Shown here one piece after another: positions 32,077 through 43,628 of a DNA stretch of 64,000 nt (positions within the stretch are counted from its first letter, which is position 1; each line of letters begins with the position of its first letter). The stretch is taken from the NCBI RefSeq assembly GCF_028009165.1, contig NC_079246.1, positions 3,038,001-3,102,000 of the forward strand. The letters run 5' to 3'. Below the pieces are notes generated by a model. It saw only the letters and a program-made list of their open reading frames with translations. It was not told the DNA's origin and searched no databases. Origin of the DNA: Akanthomyces muscarius (taxonomy: Eukaryota > Ascomycota > Sordariomycetes > Hypocreales > Cordycipitaceae). The translations under genes were made by a program, and so were the position numbers.

Positions 32077-34398
32077 TGTGCTGTGAGTTGAAACAAACTG
32101 GCCACAAAATGATGTGTTGAGAGGTTATAATAAAGTAGAAGTCAATGTTGAGTGAGTCTGAGTATTTCTAAGTCAAAGTGTGAATAAAGGAAAGGAGTCT
32201 ACTTATAAAGGCAATAATTAGCGCTACATTGATATGAACATGGTTATGGAATTTCTGTTCAAAATCATGCGGACTCTACAGAGCCACTACGTTTACTGAT
32301 TTTGGCTTAAGTCCGATGAAGACGACATATTTCTTCCTGCATTAGTACTTTTACTCGTTCATCTTTGCAACATCCAGTGGTATTAGAAGTCTCGGGTCAC
32401 ATAGTCCGATTTGGTCGGATGCGCGGGAGTGTGATTAACTTATGAGGGAGGGTCTGTGTAGCAAATACTTGAACCCGTATTGACAATTCCATTACTTTTT
32501 CTCAGCATCACCCTGCGCGAATAAGTTTATTCTCAGCCATAACGCCCATGCACCGCCCAGGGCTCATCGAGGTGACCGAGTCAAACATTTTGAGCCTCTA
32601 ATCGCCGCGCCGTCCTCGCTCGGGGTAAACGCCGTAGAACTTGCGTGATCTTTACTGAACACGGTCAAGCCGACGAAAAAGTTAACTTCCATGCACACTT
32701 AAAGCCGCAAAATCCGAGTAACCTTTTCTTTTTTTTTTTTTGCGCAATACGAAATTCATTCATTCCCCGCTGTTAGGGGCCGGGCAAATCTAGTAGTCGC
32801 CACCATTCATCGTGGGGGCATCCGCATGCGTCCGTCCCCGTTTTTCAGGGAGCTGCCGCTCTTTCATGATGGCGGTTCAAATTCCTCTCGAAGCGATCAT
32901 TTCCACCAAAATAGGATGTGAATTGGGCGCGCCTCGCCCGCGACATACATGAAGAGAAGCAGCATTCTGCAAGAATACCCCTGGATCCCTGCCCTTACAG
33001 CATGGCATCAAATACTCTTCAGAAAAACAGTTTTGCTTTCATGATGCTTGCCTACAGTCAGGCGAGTGAGTACATGGCGAAGCATGCGTGGGTCGTCCTC
33101 TCGCGGTAATGCCTCAACTACGATGACGCGCTATCGACAATCGCTTAAGATTTGATAAGATTAATACTGATAATTATTGACAGGTCACTGCAGCGTTACT
33201 TTAATTGTCAACAATCTTGGCGGCCACGCGATCAGTGTTGCGAAAGTAGACCCCAGTACTGTTGACGTGCTCCGTTCACAATACTGGCTATTTCCTTTCG
33301 CACATGGCGTAGAAAAATTGACGCAATGCTGCCTATTATTCGCACTGAGTGATGAATTCTTCAGGCTCGCTGGTATAGATAGAATCGCAATGGCTTTTTT
33401 CTTTCTTGACATTTCGCTTGTTGGGTTCATGCCTCACAGGTGCTGTACTCGCAAGCGGCTTACACTATGCGACGCATAACTTTTTCTAACATAACTGTAA
33501 ATGTATGCAAAGCTTTCAATTGCACGACTTAAAGGGACAAAGCTTAAACTGAAATTATCTAGTTCTTTACATTATCAACGAGCATATTACGATACCAGCT
33601 TCGGGCTGACTAGTCTCGTAAGCAGCGTTCATATTCCTATCGCCTAAGACATCGTCCTTTATCACGTCCACTGTGCTAGTCAAACTTAGGAACTCTTTAC
33701 GGAGATTTTCAACCGTCTTAATATTATTTTAGAGAGATGCCTCCAATAAACTAATTTCCTAGAAGAATGTGATAGACACGCAAGATCTAGTCGACGATGG
33801 TACCTAGCTCCATGAAAACAAAATCCTACTTAGCACCCATAATGAATATAACAGTTTTTCTAGCCATGTTTCCTAGGCTACTAGTCATTTCACAATTTCA
33901 AAGCAGCAAGTCTGCCACGGAGCAACTTTCGAACGTCAGACATGACGGTTTGACGCGGCCTGTTCGGAAAGTGGTTGCTCGTGACGCAAACCTGGCCAAA
34001 TTTGCCCCAAACCAATGACGTTCGCTATTGCAGCCGCAGCGTGCTACATTTTTCTCTCACATTGAGCTCGATACGAAACGATCAGCAATGTCCGAAGAGC
34101 TCGGCCTTTGTTCATTATCGCCGCGCTGTTCATCGCTAGCCGGCGAGCTCAGCATTTTTAAGCTTTACCAACTTTACCAACTTTTACTTAGGGCGGCGTT
34201 AAGTCATTATTTCCGGATGACGCATTTTGCTACACCGGTCGCCTCTATCTGCAAGATATATAAATCATGGTTGCTACTGCAGCAATCTGGCATAGAACAA
34301 AAATCAGTCAATGTGCAGATCCAGGAGCCTACTTTTGAATCATAGGCAACTTGGCATTTACGCGAATTCATTACTTTGTTGCTAAAAAAACGCCGAAA
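32077..34398. other. Divergent intergenic region, no supported gene
   Basis: About 2.3 kb between divergent SDR and amidohydrolase genes. Frames at 32918-33109 and 33177-33479 have ATG starts but no domain or convincing codon pattern. A poly-T tract lies near 32728-32740. Probably promoters of both genes plus decayed sequence. Confidence 0.4.
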
Positions 34399-35361
34399 AT
34401 GACTAAATCAGGCTGGATCGATGTTCATGGTCATTTTCTCCCCCCTGAGAGCGACGATGCGTCTCAGAAAGCATGGCAAGACATGAGAGACAATTGCTTC
34501 ATGGCCACGCATCCCTACACGTGGAACGAAAACGATATTCTCGACTACCTCGACCGAGCGGGCATCTCTATGCAGATGCTGAGTCGCGTTCCTAAAAGCG
34601 TCGATGCTCTAAAACAATCTAACAATTTTGGCGCTTCTGTGGTACGCCGTCACCCATCTCGATTTGGGCTTCTCGCAGCGCTGCCAACAAATAACCTGGA
34701 TGCCTGCTTGGAAGAAATTCGGCGTGCACAAACGGAACTTCATGCTGATGGCTTCGCCGTCACCTGCTGCTACGAAGGTGTGTATCTCAGCGATGTTTCC
34801 CTAAAGCCTGCTTGGGACGAACTTGACCGGATTGGAGCGGTCGTGTTCCTACACCCTGATGCCTACGCCCCTGCTGTGCAGGGACGACCTGTGCCTGTCA
34901 GCGAGGTATTCTTCGAAACGACTCGAACTGTGGTGGACATGCTTTACGCTGGTATCTTCAGAGAATACAAAAACATCAAGTTCATTGTGGCCCATTGCGG
35001 AGCAGCTGTCCCGGTCCTAGCTGACCGGCTAGAGTTGCTGGGTACTGCATCGTGGGTCCCTAACCCTCACAACATCAAAAAAGAAGAAGTCAAGCAACAT
35101 CTCTCTACGCTATATCTAGACACTGCAGCTTCTGGTTGTGCCCCGTTAGCCACTGCTGTTAGATTGGTTGGCGCTGATCATATTGTCTATGGAGCTGATT
35201 GCGGTGTGCCATGTTCGTCGGAGCACTCAATGGAACAGAATCGGAAAGCTATACTAGCCTACGATGGGATGACCTCGGAAGAAAAAGAAAGTATTGGACA
35301 CAATGCGGAGGTTTTGTTTCCCCAGGCCGCTCGGAGAATGAGGAATATGAGTGAGGCTTAA
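34399..35361 (+). CDS. Amidohydrolase_2 family enzyme, decarboxylase-type
   Basis: Single exon, 320 aa from the ATG at 34399; the open frame upstream starts only at TTG. This is the fold of ACMS decarboxylase, gamma-resorcylate decarboxylase and 6-methylsalicylate decarboxylase, TIM-barrel metalloenzymes that remove CO2 from aromatic or related acids without a redox step. Metal ligands are visible: His10 and His12 in DVHGHFLP, His152 in VFLHPD, His199 in VAHCGA and Asp267 in YGADCG. The end (AEVLFPQAARR) is typical of the family. No signal peptide, so cytosolic. With an SDR on each side and two regulators nearby it may belong to a small aromatic-acid or polyketide-tailoring route; that is inference. 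Confidence 0.88.
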   Translation: MTKSGWIDVHGHFLPPESDDASQKAWQDMRDNCFMATHPYTWNENDILDYLDRAGISMQMLSRVPKSVDALKQSNNFGASVVRRHPSRFGLLAALPTNNLDACLEEIRRAQTELHADGFAVTCCYEGVYLSDVSLKPAWDELDRIGAVVFLHPDAYAPAVQGRPVPVSEVFFETTRTVVDMLYAGIFREYKNIKFIVAHCGAAVPVLADRLELLGTASWVPNPHNIKKEEVKQHLSTLYLDTAASGCAPLATAVRLVGADHIVYGADCGVPCSSEHSMEQNRKAILAYDGMTSEEKESIGHNAEVLFPQAARRMRNMSEA

Positions 35362-35903
35362 CTAGTGTTGGCTTTCTTTACTGCGAACTTTAGTTTTTAG
35401 GTCGTTGAGTTCTTTACGTCTGCATTTTTCTCTCGATGCAGCTGAGAGCAAAAAAGGCTATAGCTAGAAACAGTAGACAAACCTTTGAAGAATATACATT
35501 CTGGCCCGATGCTAGAGCGGCTTCAAGCTCCCGGACTGCCGCGGCGTCTACCTTATGTGCAGTTGTGATTAAACCAATCTTTTCAGTCTGAATCGAAACA
35601 AAATTCTGACTTGTTCGTTTCAATTTTCAATACGATCTTAAGTCGCCTATATTGCGGCCTGGCACAACTACTTTAGGACCATTTATTCAACTCTCGATCA
35701 CAACAAGCGGGGTTTTGAACCTCCCCAATTCGGAAACTGTACTCCTCGATATAGATATTGTGTTGTCCCCATGAAAGATGCATATGTTGATTTAGGTTTC
35801 ACATCCAATGGTTTCGGATGTCTAACAGTGTGGGATGTCTGGAAGCACCCTTTCAAGTCCGGCCCAAGTTCTAGACTAATTCCGAGAAACATTAAGACCC
35901 TGT
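35362..35903. other. Intergenic, convergent
   Basis: About 540 bases between two convergent genes. A minus-strand frame at 35414-35623 (with VDAAAVRELEAALASGQNVY) looks faintly protein-like but has no family I recognise and no supporting splice context. Confidence 0.35.
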
Positions 35904-37073
35904 TCAAAAACCTTCGTTCTCAAGCCAATTGTGTACACGATTGAAAGCAGCTGGAGCAGAATAGTGGAAGTTGACGCAGTGGCCGGTGTCTGGGATTGCA
36001 TAATAGTCGTACGTGCTGGCGGCTGGAAAAAGCTGACGAGTCTCGTCAAGGATACTATGGTCGCCAGATCCACAGTTTCCATCTTGAGAAATGTCCGAGT
36101 TATTTCCACAGAATATCTTATCCTCGTTGCCGGTGAGGACATAGATTTTGCCACGAAATTTAGGCGCCTGCACAACGTTCGCCCCCGCAAGCTCACCAAT
36201 TCCAACGGTGTCCATAGTAGCGAAATCGATGCTGGCAAGATTGGGTTCGGAATGGTGACCAGGTGCGTGATAAAAGAAATCACTCCGATTGCGCTCCGTG
36301 GCTGTGACAACATAGCCTGGAGGTAGCGTGCCAAACCGCTGATGATCGAAACTGGTGGCAGGCGAAAGGCTCGAGGCAAGAGCTGCAGCAGAAGATCCCG
36401 AGAGCTCGTGACTGGAAAATCCTGTAAGTATGGCAGCTTCGACGTCATCAGGGTACATCTTGAGCAGATTGCTTGCCAACGAAGAGCCATACGAGTGACC
36501 GACATACACGATCTGGTCGAAGGAACGTGGAAGCGCGTTCGTTGCGCCGGCGCGGATCTTTTCAATTAGAGAGTGAATTGATTGGACCTCGTACGGCATT
36601 TGCAGTGCCGTGATGGGATCCGGGTGAGTTGACAAGCCGTTGCCAATTCGGTCGATCGCCAGAACTGGGAAACCCCTCTTTAGCGCGTGCTCGACCCATG
36701 AATACTTCTCCGGCTTGTATTTCTCGGGCGATGCCATCCAATAATCACGAGTATAAGTAATGCCGTGAACCAGCAACTCCATGGTTCGATTTCGACTCAA
36801 ATGTGACAATACTGGCTCGCAGTAGGTTCCACTGATCGTGCCAGCCCCGCTGATAGCGATGTTTGGGAACGGTTTGGTCGACGTAAAAAGTTGTCCCGGT
36901 TCGCAGAATATGTTTGGTATCACAGAGAGGTCAAGATTATTCGCTCCGAACTCAACAGGAATGGCGACATCTTGGCAAAAGCTCGCATGGATTGATGCTG
37001 AGCCGACGGGTAGGCCAAGCAAAAAGGTCTGCAAACTGCGTATAAAAGATATTCCCATTGTGAGGAAAGACAC
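35904..37073 (-). CDS. Secreted alpha/beta hydrolase
   Basis: Single exon, 389 aa (384 if Met6 is used). The N-terminus (MGISFIRSLQTFLLGLPVGS) looks like a signal peptide. Alpha/beta-hydrolase landmarks: oxyanion region LLVHGITYTRDYW (about 100-112), nucleophile elbow GHSYG with Ser194, the acid Asp318 in GNEDKIFC and His365 in DTGHCVNFH. Six or more Cys and several N-glycosylation sequons (NRT, NRS, NNS) fit an extracellular enzyme. The family includes esterases, lactonases and epoxide-type hydrolases found in fungal clusters. Exact reaction unknown. Divergent from the next SDR gene, sharing a 0.9 kb promoter region. Confidence 0.85.
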   Translation of the reverse strand: MSFLTMGISFIRSLQTFLLGLPVGSASIHASFCQDVAIPVEFGANNLDLSVIPNIFCEPGQLFTSTKPFPNIAISGAGTISGTYCEPVLSHLSRNRTMELLVHGITYTRDYWMASPEKYKPEKYSWVEHALKRGFPVLAIDRIGNGLSTHPDPITALQMPYEVQSIHSLIEKIRAGATNALPRSFDQIVYVGHSYGSSLASNLLKMYPDDVEAAILTGFSSHELSGSSAAALASSLSPATSFDHQRFGTLPPGYVVTATERNRSDFFYHAPGHHSEPNLASIDFATMDTVGIGELAGANVVQAPKFRGKIYVLTGNEDKIFCGNNSDISQDGNCGSGDHSILDETRQLFPAASTYDYYAIPDTGHCVNFHYSAPAAFNRVHNWLENEGF

Positions 37074-37991
37074 GGCTAATAAGACCAGTACACGACAGAA
37101 AGGGTAGCTGATAGATAATTCTAAGCTGGTTCGAAGCCTCGTCGAGATGATAGTCGTTCCGTTATACAGAACCTTAAATGCTCAATAAGTTGCCCATATC
37201 TTATAATGCTACTGAGGCGCAATGCTAAAATGTCGTGATCCCGTCTAGCGTTTGCACTTAGTTCAAATCCTTGAAACCTTAATGGTCTCCGAGTCCTTAA
37301 TACGCACGGAAACCTGCAAGTTCCACTGATCAGACAATTGTTCGGACACACCGGGCATAAGTACAGCTAACACCGACGATGCTCAATGCTTAAGTGCGTA
37401 TGACTCGTTTTACTCGTAACGTGAATCCCCGGCGATAAGCGTTGATTAGCACCTGAGCAAGAATCTGTAGCTTAAAACGGTGATTAACGACTATTGGTTC
37501 GTATGACGCCATGGTCTCGATTTCGCTAAGAGAGTTCTGGCTTGTCATGCGAAGTATCGTGACATACTTTGCTAATATTTTTCGGCGTTTACAATCGGCG
37601 TTGACATGCGCGCGTGAGGTTGCCCAAAGTGCGTCTGTGAGAGCCCTTAACGCCACCCAACCTCGGCACGCCGACGCCCGCTGGTTACTCCGCGCACCTT
37701 CTGGATGATCAGCACGACCACGTCGCCGTGCATCAAGGTCAGACTAGTCCGCGTTGGGTGCATCGTTCTTTAAGATGTCATTAATTGTGAGAGTCATTCC
37801 GTGACAAATGACTATCCATCACATTACAAAGGAAACCGTCTTGTTCTATCAAGGACATAGCGGACTTTACGGTCCAGAGACCTTGCATCAAGTCGCTACC
37901 ACTGGAATGCTATATAATGTAACGAGCCATGCGTAAGAAACACATCTTGACTTTTACTGTGTGAACACAAGCGTCTCTTTCAACCGCTATC
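37074..37991. other. Divergent promoter region between hydrolase and SDR genes
   Basis: About 920 bases between two divergent starts. Contains no supported gene. A GTTCAAATCC near 37261 resembles a tRNA B box but no cloverleaf could be folded around it. Confidence 0.45.
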
Positions 37992-38771
37992 ATGTTATTA
38001 AACTTTCGCAAACTTTTGAACAAGCATGTTCTCGTGATCGGTGGAACATCTGGCATCGGTCGTGGAGTAGCAGAGGGCATACTCTCGGCCGGCGGCCGCG
38101 TCAGCATCGCCTCGCTTTCGCAAGCCAAAATAAACGCAACTTTACAAGAGCTCAGAAATCTATTCCCAGAAGCACATATATCTGGTTACCGTGTCGACTT
38201 GGCCTCTGATGGCACGGAGAAGCGGCTCTCTGAGCTGTTGAGTGCGGTCGCCAAGGATCACGGCCGGCTTCAACACGTGGTTTTCACTGCCGGCGACGCA
38301 CTTTCCGGACCCACTGCACCAGAGGCATTCACGCCTGAGCTTCTCGCACGACTGACTCATCTGCGCGCCATTGTCCCTTTCACCCTTGTGAAAGTAATCG
38401 TCGCGGAGGGACATCTTGATCGCGATCGCAGCTCCAGTATTCTACTCACAAGTGGAAACGTTGCAGTGCGTCCTGTACCTGGCTGGTCTGTTGGAAATTT
38501 TGTTGCTTCTGGACTTGAAGGTGCTGTACGCGGCTTGGCTCTTGATCTCGCTCCCCTGCGTGTAAACGTTGTTGCTCCTGGTAGCGTTGATACGGGTCTC
38601 TGGGGAGATGATGCAGCGCGACAGCAAGTTATCTCGAGAATGGATGCAAGGCTACCAACTGGCTCCATCGGACATATTGAAGATGTGGCGGAAGCGTATC
38701 TCTGGCTTTTACGAGACAGAAACGTGACTGGCATGGTGGCAAGGACTGAGGGAGGCCTCAATCTTGTTTGA
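37992..38771 (+). CDS. SDR-family protein lacking the Tyr-Lys catalytic pair
   Basis: Single exon, 259 aa. The Rossmann motif is clear (VLVIGGTSGIGRG, residues 14-25), as is the Ser-bearing strand (SSILLTSGNVA, Ser154). Thirteen residues on, where YxxxK should stand, the sequence is WSVGNFV (165-171), with neither Tyr nor Lys. Downstream motifs are intact (GLEGAVRGLALDLAPLRVNV and APGSVDTGLW). A fungal SDR subgroup with GW...GLxGLxRxLALDL in this place is known to me in outline, so this is probably ancestral in that group rather than damage. The protein may bind NAD(P) but use another acid/base or have a non-catalytic role. No signal peptide. Confidence 0.85.
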   Translation: MLLNFRKLLNKHVLVIGGTSGIGRGVAEGILSAGGRVSIASLSQAKINATLQELRNLFPEAHISGYRVDLASDGTEKRLSELLSAVAKDHGRLQHVVFTAGDALSGPTAPEAFTPELLARLTHLRAIVPFTLVKVIVAEGHLDRDRSSSILLTSGNVAVRPVPGWSVGNFVASGLEGAVRGLALDLAPLRVNVVAPGSVDTGLWGDDAARQQVISRMDARLPTGSIGHIEDVAEAYLWLLRDRNVTGMVARTEGGLNLV

Positions 38772-39648
38772 ACGTCGGATCTGGCACCCAAGGTTATGGA
38801 GAATTGCAGAAGGCCACACGGGGCAGCTAAGATTTGGAAATGTTTGTTATTGTCATTGTTGTAGAAAGCTTAGTTGAATAAGTGCCTCATCACTCGGACT
38901 ACTAATCTTTTACACTTATAATGGCGTTAAGGACATTGATTTTCCGTGCAATTACTACGTACACTTTTTATTAAATGAACAAGGAAAATAGAGTTTTCTA
39001 TAAATTTATGGAACGACCGTAGATCGCTTCCTAATAGAGTACAGCTGAACCTAGATTTTATCCCTACCAGTACACATTAGAGCGCTCTAACTAGTGCGCC
39101 TTTGACTGGCTTATTTTTTGCTTTCTTTGGCTGGGCTAAGCCCGTGCCCCCTCGAGCCCAGCCCACCAAAAATGTCGGGGAAGGAGTTGCGAGGTTGGGG
39201 TCGAGTTACGGGGGACGTTACTGTCGGACTCGACCGAAGAACCCGATCGGACAGTCCTGCAAAGCTCTCGGACTTGACCGGGTCCGGAGGCGTGTGTGTA
39301 GCAACAACCACCACGTAAGATTACATCACCAGTCGAGCGCCGAGGGAGATTGGATGGAAAGCAGCATGCTAGCCACCTGGAGGCCCGAAATCACATTAGG
39401 CCGTGCGCCGAGGCACAGCGCACAGAGCGTTGCTGTCACCCTTTCTAACACAGCAACGTGCGCTTGCTCGCTCGTCTCATCTACGCATCACCCACCCACA
39501 AGAGCCCGCAGTCTTGCTACTTGCAATTGCATGATATCTTCATTCGCAGTCTTGGCCGGCTGCCACTCTCAACACGCCCGCAGACCATCCAAATTTTGAC
39601 GCAATTTCGCGAAGCCATCATCCCACAAAGCATTGTTGCCAACCTCGC
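38772..39648. other. Intergenic, upstream of the Zn2Cys6 gene
   Basis: About 880 bases. AT-rich near 38930-39010, then GC-rich. It carries two CGG-N6-CCG sites, listed separately. Confidence 0.5.
39225..39280 (+). promoter_or_regulatory. Pair of CGG-N6-CCG sites
   Basis: CGGACTCGACCG at 39225-39236 and CGGACTTGACCG at 39269-39280 are nearly identical 12-mers whose starts are 44 bases apart, about 410 and 370 bases before the Zn2Cys6 start codon. Inverted CGG half-sites with a six-base gap are the target type of some Zn2Cys6 dimers (the Ppr1 pattern). They could serve autoregulation of the gene downstream. Confidence 0.45.
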
Positions 39649-42107
39649 ATGAAACTAGGGCTGCTGCCCACTCCCACCTCCATGTCGTCAACGTCCTCGT
39701 CAAGCTCGTCCCCCGCAGCATGGCCGGTGCAGCCCACGCCGCATGCACTGCCCCCATCGGTGCGCAATCAAGCTCGTACTCTTGCATGCGAGATGTGCTG
39801 GCGACGCAAGCTCAAGTGCGATCGCGATCCGCCCTGCTCAAACTGCATAAAGGTATGCTTCTTCGAAATGTATATTGCTGCGGTCAACAATTAAGTATTT
39901 GTACTCCCGACGGATTGCCTATTGCTGATTATCACCTTTTTTCAGACTGGCTTGTCTTGCACCCCTAGGACTACCATCTCTGAACCAAAGTGTCGACGTC
40001 GAAATGAGGTTGAAAGTGAAGACCTCCGAAAACGTCTCGCACGATGCGAGGAGCTCCTGCAGGAGTACACAAACAGACACTGCGTCGACGGCCTTGGTTC
40101 ATCTGACCTCTCATCTACAAATGCTGCTGAACATGGGGATCAAGAATATAGTGCCGACCATAGTAATCTTAAGACCAACTTCATGGTCTCTCCCGCCGTC
40201 AAGTTTGTCCAGGACAATGGTGTGTCTCGCTTCATGGACAGCCGTCTCTTTGGGACTTTAATAGAAGAGGTGCCTAGTGTGCCCCTGTGCCAGCCAACGT
40301 CCCTCACGCTAACCAGTTGTCGTGTATTAGTTACAAGCGGTGCGAGCTCTCATTGAAACGACGCATCTGAAGAACGTCAACGTCTTCGCCCAGGGCGAGT
40401 TCATTTCAAACGACTTGATCGACCCTCTGCAGATGTCATCTTTCTTTCACTCAAGTGTTGACAAGCTTCTTCCGGAGCCAATCCAAATCTTTACTCTCTG
40501 GCAAACCTATCTCGATAGGGTTAATCCATTGACCAAGATCATCCATGTCCCTACTGTTCAGCCTTTGATTATGCAGGCCATGGCTGATTGGGCTGCCCTT
40601 TCTTTGCCTCATCAGGCGTTATTATTTAGTATTCTTGCCATGGCTGTGGTCAGTCTCGATGAGACTGAGACCGTCCAGTTGTTGGGCGTCGCGCGGGAAA
40701 AAGCCATACAAGACTTTAACGCTGGCACGAAGGTTGCCCTAAATCGGTCGAACTTCATTCAGAACTACGACATGGTAACCATACAAGCGCTTCTTATCCA
40801 TCTGGTGTGTGCAACCTCTCACATGAACGCTGCCGATTTCCATCATTGCCCAGAAACCTACAACTAACATCATACAATTGCTATAGATGTCTTTGGACGG
40901 TCGTGCAGATCGCCATTATATTTGGATATCAAACGGCGTTCTTGTGCGCATAGCTCAAAAGCTAGGATATCATCGGGATGGCGAACAACTGAACCTGACC
41001 TCGTTTGAGACTGAGATGCGCCGCCGGATATTCTGGCAAATGCTCATGCATGACAGCAAATCGGCCGCTCTTTCCGGTGTCAGCTCTCAGTTTAGTGCCA
41101 TTAAATGGGACACTGAAAAGCCCAGTAATTTGAACGACGCTGACCTCTTTCCGGACTCAAAGGCGCCAGTCAAGGCAAGGCCAGGACCGACCGAAATGAT
41201 CTTTGTCACGGTCACATGCCACATATACTGGCTGCACAAGTTTGCTCACGAAGATAACGCTGTAGATTTCGAGGCGGCGATTATGGGCGAAGATATTGAG
41301 GGCGAGAACGATTCTTCCATACGTCATCGAGCCGTATTGGCAAAGATGCGCTCTCGCGTTATCGATCTAATTGGCAAACTGGGTGAGATTAAGGAAAAAT
41401 GCTACAATCCCTTGGCCGGTAAAGTTCATGCAGCAGCCATGGCCGTGCAGTCCATGATTACCACAGATCTTTGTGAGGCACTTGTGCCCATGAGAGAGCA
41501 ACCCGAGTGGAACACCGAAATAACGAAGCCTGAAGACAATTTCTTCAAGTTCATCACGATAACAAGCGAGCATCGCTCAACTGTCGACGAGAAATTATCG
41601 AAATCCGGCTTTCTATGGTATATGAAGGCCAACTTTCAATTCGAGCTTTTAGCGTACCTGATAAGACATTTGATAGTTCGAACGCGAGGCACACTTGCAG
41701 ATCGTGGGTGGAATTGTGTCCGCAGGACCTATGAACTTCATCCAGAATTATTTGATGTATCACAAGACATGTACTTGACTCAGGGACAGCTCACCCTGGT
41801 CGCTTGGAGAGCACGAGAAGCTTCACATGCTCGTGACGGTTGGTCATTGGACACACCTGCATATATTGTGCAGTTGCGTGGCATTATACCTTTCGAAGAC
41901 GGCAATCCTGACACCAACAGCTACCCTGATACCAACACCTCTATCGCCGCTGGCTACCAAATATCTCGGTCGGATGCTTTGCTGCAGCAGCTTCAACTCC
42001 CACTGCAGACGGACATGCAGGTCGGGCCTCATGTGACTTCGAACACGAGTGTCTCGTCATTTGACTCAGACGTTTTTGGGTCTGTATTGCCAAGCTATTA
42101 CGCATAG
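39649..42107 (+). CDS. Zn2Cys6 transcription factor with fungal_trans domain
   Basis: Four exons: 39649-39852, 39946-40269, 40331-40804 and 40887-42107; all three introns are phase 0 with GT-AG ends, giving 740 aa. The zinc cluster spans residues 47-73 (Cys47, 50, 57, 63, 66, 73) and is split by intron 1 after CSNCIK, with TGLSC in exon 2. A Ser-rich leader precedes it; an ATG at 39682 is an alternative start. A short coiled segment follows (EDLRKRLARCEELLQEY). The middle-homology region includes DGRADRHYIWISNGVLVRIA, QKLGYHRDG and the diagnostic RRRIFWQM. Likely a nuclear activator. Position at the right end of the SDR/amidohydrolase/hydrolase group makes it a candidate pathway-specific regulator. 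Confidence 0.92.
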
Positions 42108-43628
42108 CTCATAGCAGATAACGAAAATATAGATTTAATGTAATAGAAACTGTCCATCTTCAACACCTTTTGCCAAGTGCCTCATCCGTTTTCGCTCCCA
42201 GTGCTACGTCACCTAACAGCCAGCTGAACGCCTCCGCAAAGTGCGATACGCGAGCTGCGGTTGCGTAATGCAGGCAGTACCTTTTGCGACTTTCTCCATT
42301 CAAAAGTACATTGGCAGGCAGCAGACCATCTTGTCAGAGAGGAGTTAGCTTGTGCTGTCCAAGACTCGGGAGCGTCCTCCGCAGTATAACTCCACTGAAT
42401 TGAGCATGTCTCGGTGCTGAATTTAAAATGCCATAGCATCTTCAGATAAGACGTGATAAAACGGGTCGTGTGGCACACCCGACGAGCAGCCACAATAGCT
42501 TTTTTGGCGTTTCGAGAGGCCGGGTCACAACAAGACTTTACTCACATTACTACGTTGAATGATCCTGTCCAACTCAATTCAAAGCAATCCGATAATCACC
42601 TAGAGTGGCCAAGCGTTCAGTGAGAAGGTCGCTCATGTTGGCGTTGATTCTGCTGTAGTAAGACCTAGCCTGTCAATAGCGCGGCCGTCAATCGTCTGAA
42701 CACAGATTCATAGGGTGCTTTCGTGTTGTCCGTGAGCTGATGTGCGTAATCTTCGAGTTGTTTTGCGATAGAATCGCTGTTGCGTGCTCGCAAGTGCCCC
42801 AAAATAGCCGTTCGAAAAACGATAAAAGTACTAAAGCATGTTAATATAGAATCAAAACCCGATACATACGCACTACTGCCTTAAATCACGAAGACCTACA
42901 GAGTGGTTCCTTACCACCGGGTAGTAACACGTCGCGAGCCTGTCGAGTTTTGGTCTGCTAGGGACTTGAAATGCGACCACGGCACAACGCACGCATTGCG
43001 ATCAAACCGTTACACATCTCACTTCCAAGCGAGCACTCATATGCAGAAGCAACGTATCATCATCACAGCTGTCTATTATCATGTTCTCTATTCAAACGGG
43101 CCAGCCAGCAAGCCAACAAGCTAGCTATATACAGCACACATCCCTTTCACCAAACACCCAACTCTTGCGCAAGCCGTCTTCCGACAGAAAAAATAAACAC
43201 TACTTGTAAAATGGTATCTCGGAGGATGTGTTTATAAAATCAAAACAAAACTCAAGTATAAAAAGGGTGGTATAAAAACAAAACAACAATGCGGATATCC
43301 AAAGCAACAACAAAACAACCGCCCTTTTGTCCCAGTATTAAATGTACATTATCGTCCCAGTTGGTGGGCACATGGATGGAACCCCTGCTGAAAAAAAAAG
43401 CACAGAGCAAAACAAGTATAGGAAATAAAGGAGTGTGTTCCGCTGAGGAGGCCAGTGTAGGGGAATAATGCGAGTCCGAAACCAAAGAGGTGTAAAATAG
43501 TATATGAGAATGGTGTCGAAGGAGAGAGGTGTACGTGGCGTCAAGTTAAAGACAAATATGGTAATGAATGCGGAAAAGAAAGGTCAAGGCGTTCTTCGGC
43601 GTTGGTATCGGACATGTCAATGAAACGC
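42108..43628. other. Intergenic, convergent
   Basis: About 1.5 kb between convergent genes. 43190-43560 is AC/AAAC-rich on the + strand and is probably the 3' UTR of the C2H2 gene on the minus strand. No gene supported. Confidence 0.45.

Noticed and set aside
33177..33479. 100-codon + strand frame
   Set aside because: No recognisable domain; codon use does not resemble neighbouring genes.
37195..37275. Possible tRNA (GTTCAAATCC B-box-like sequence)
   Set aside because: No matching A box or acceptor stem could be placed around it.
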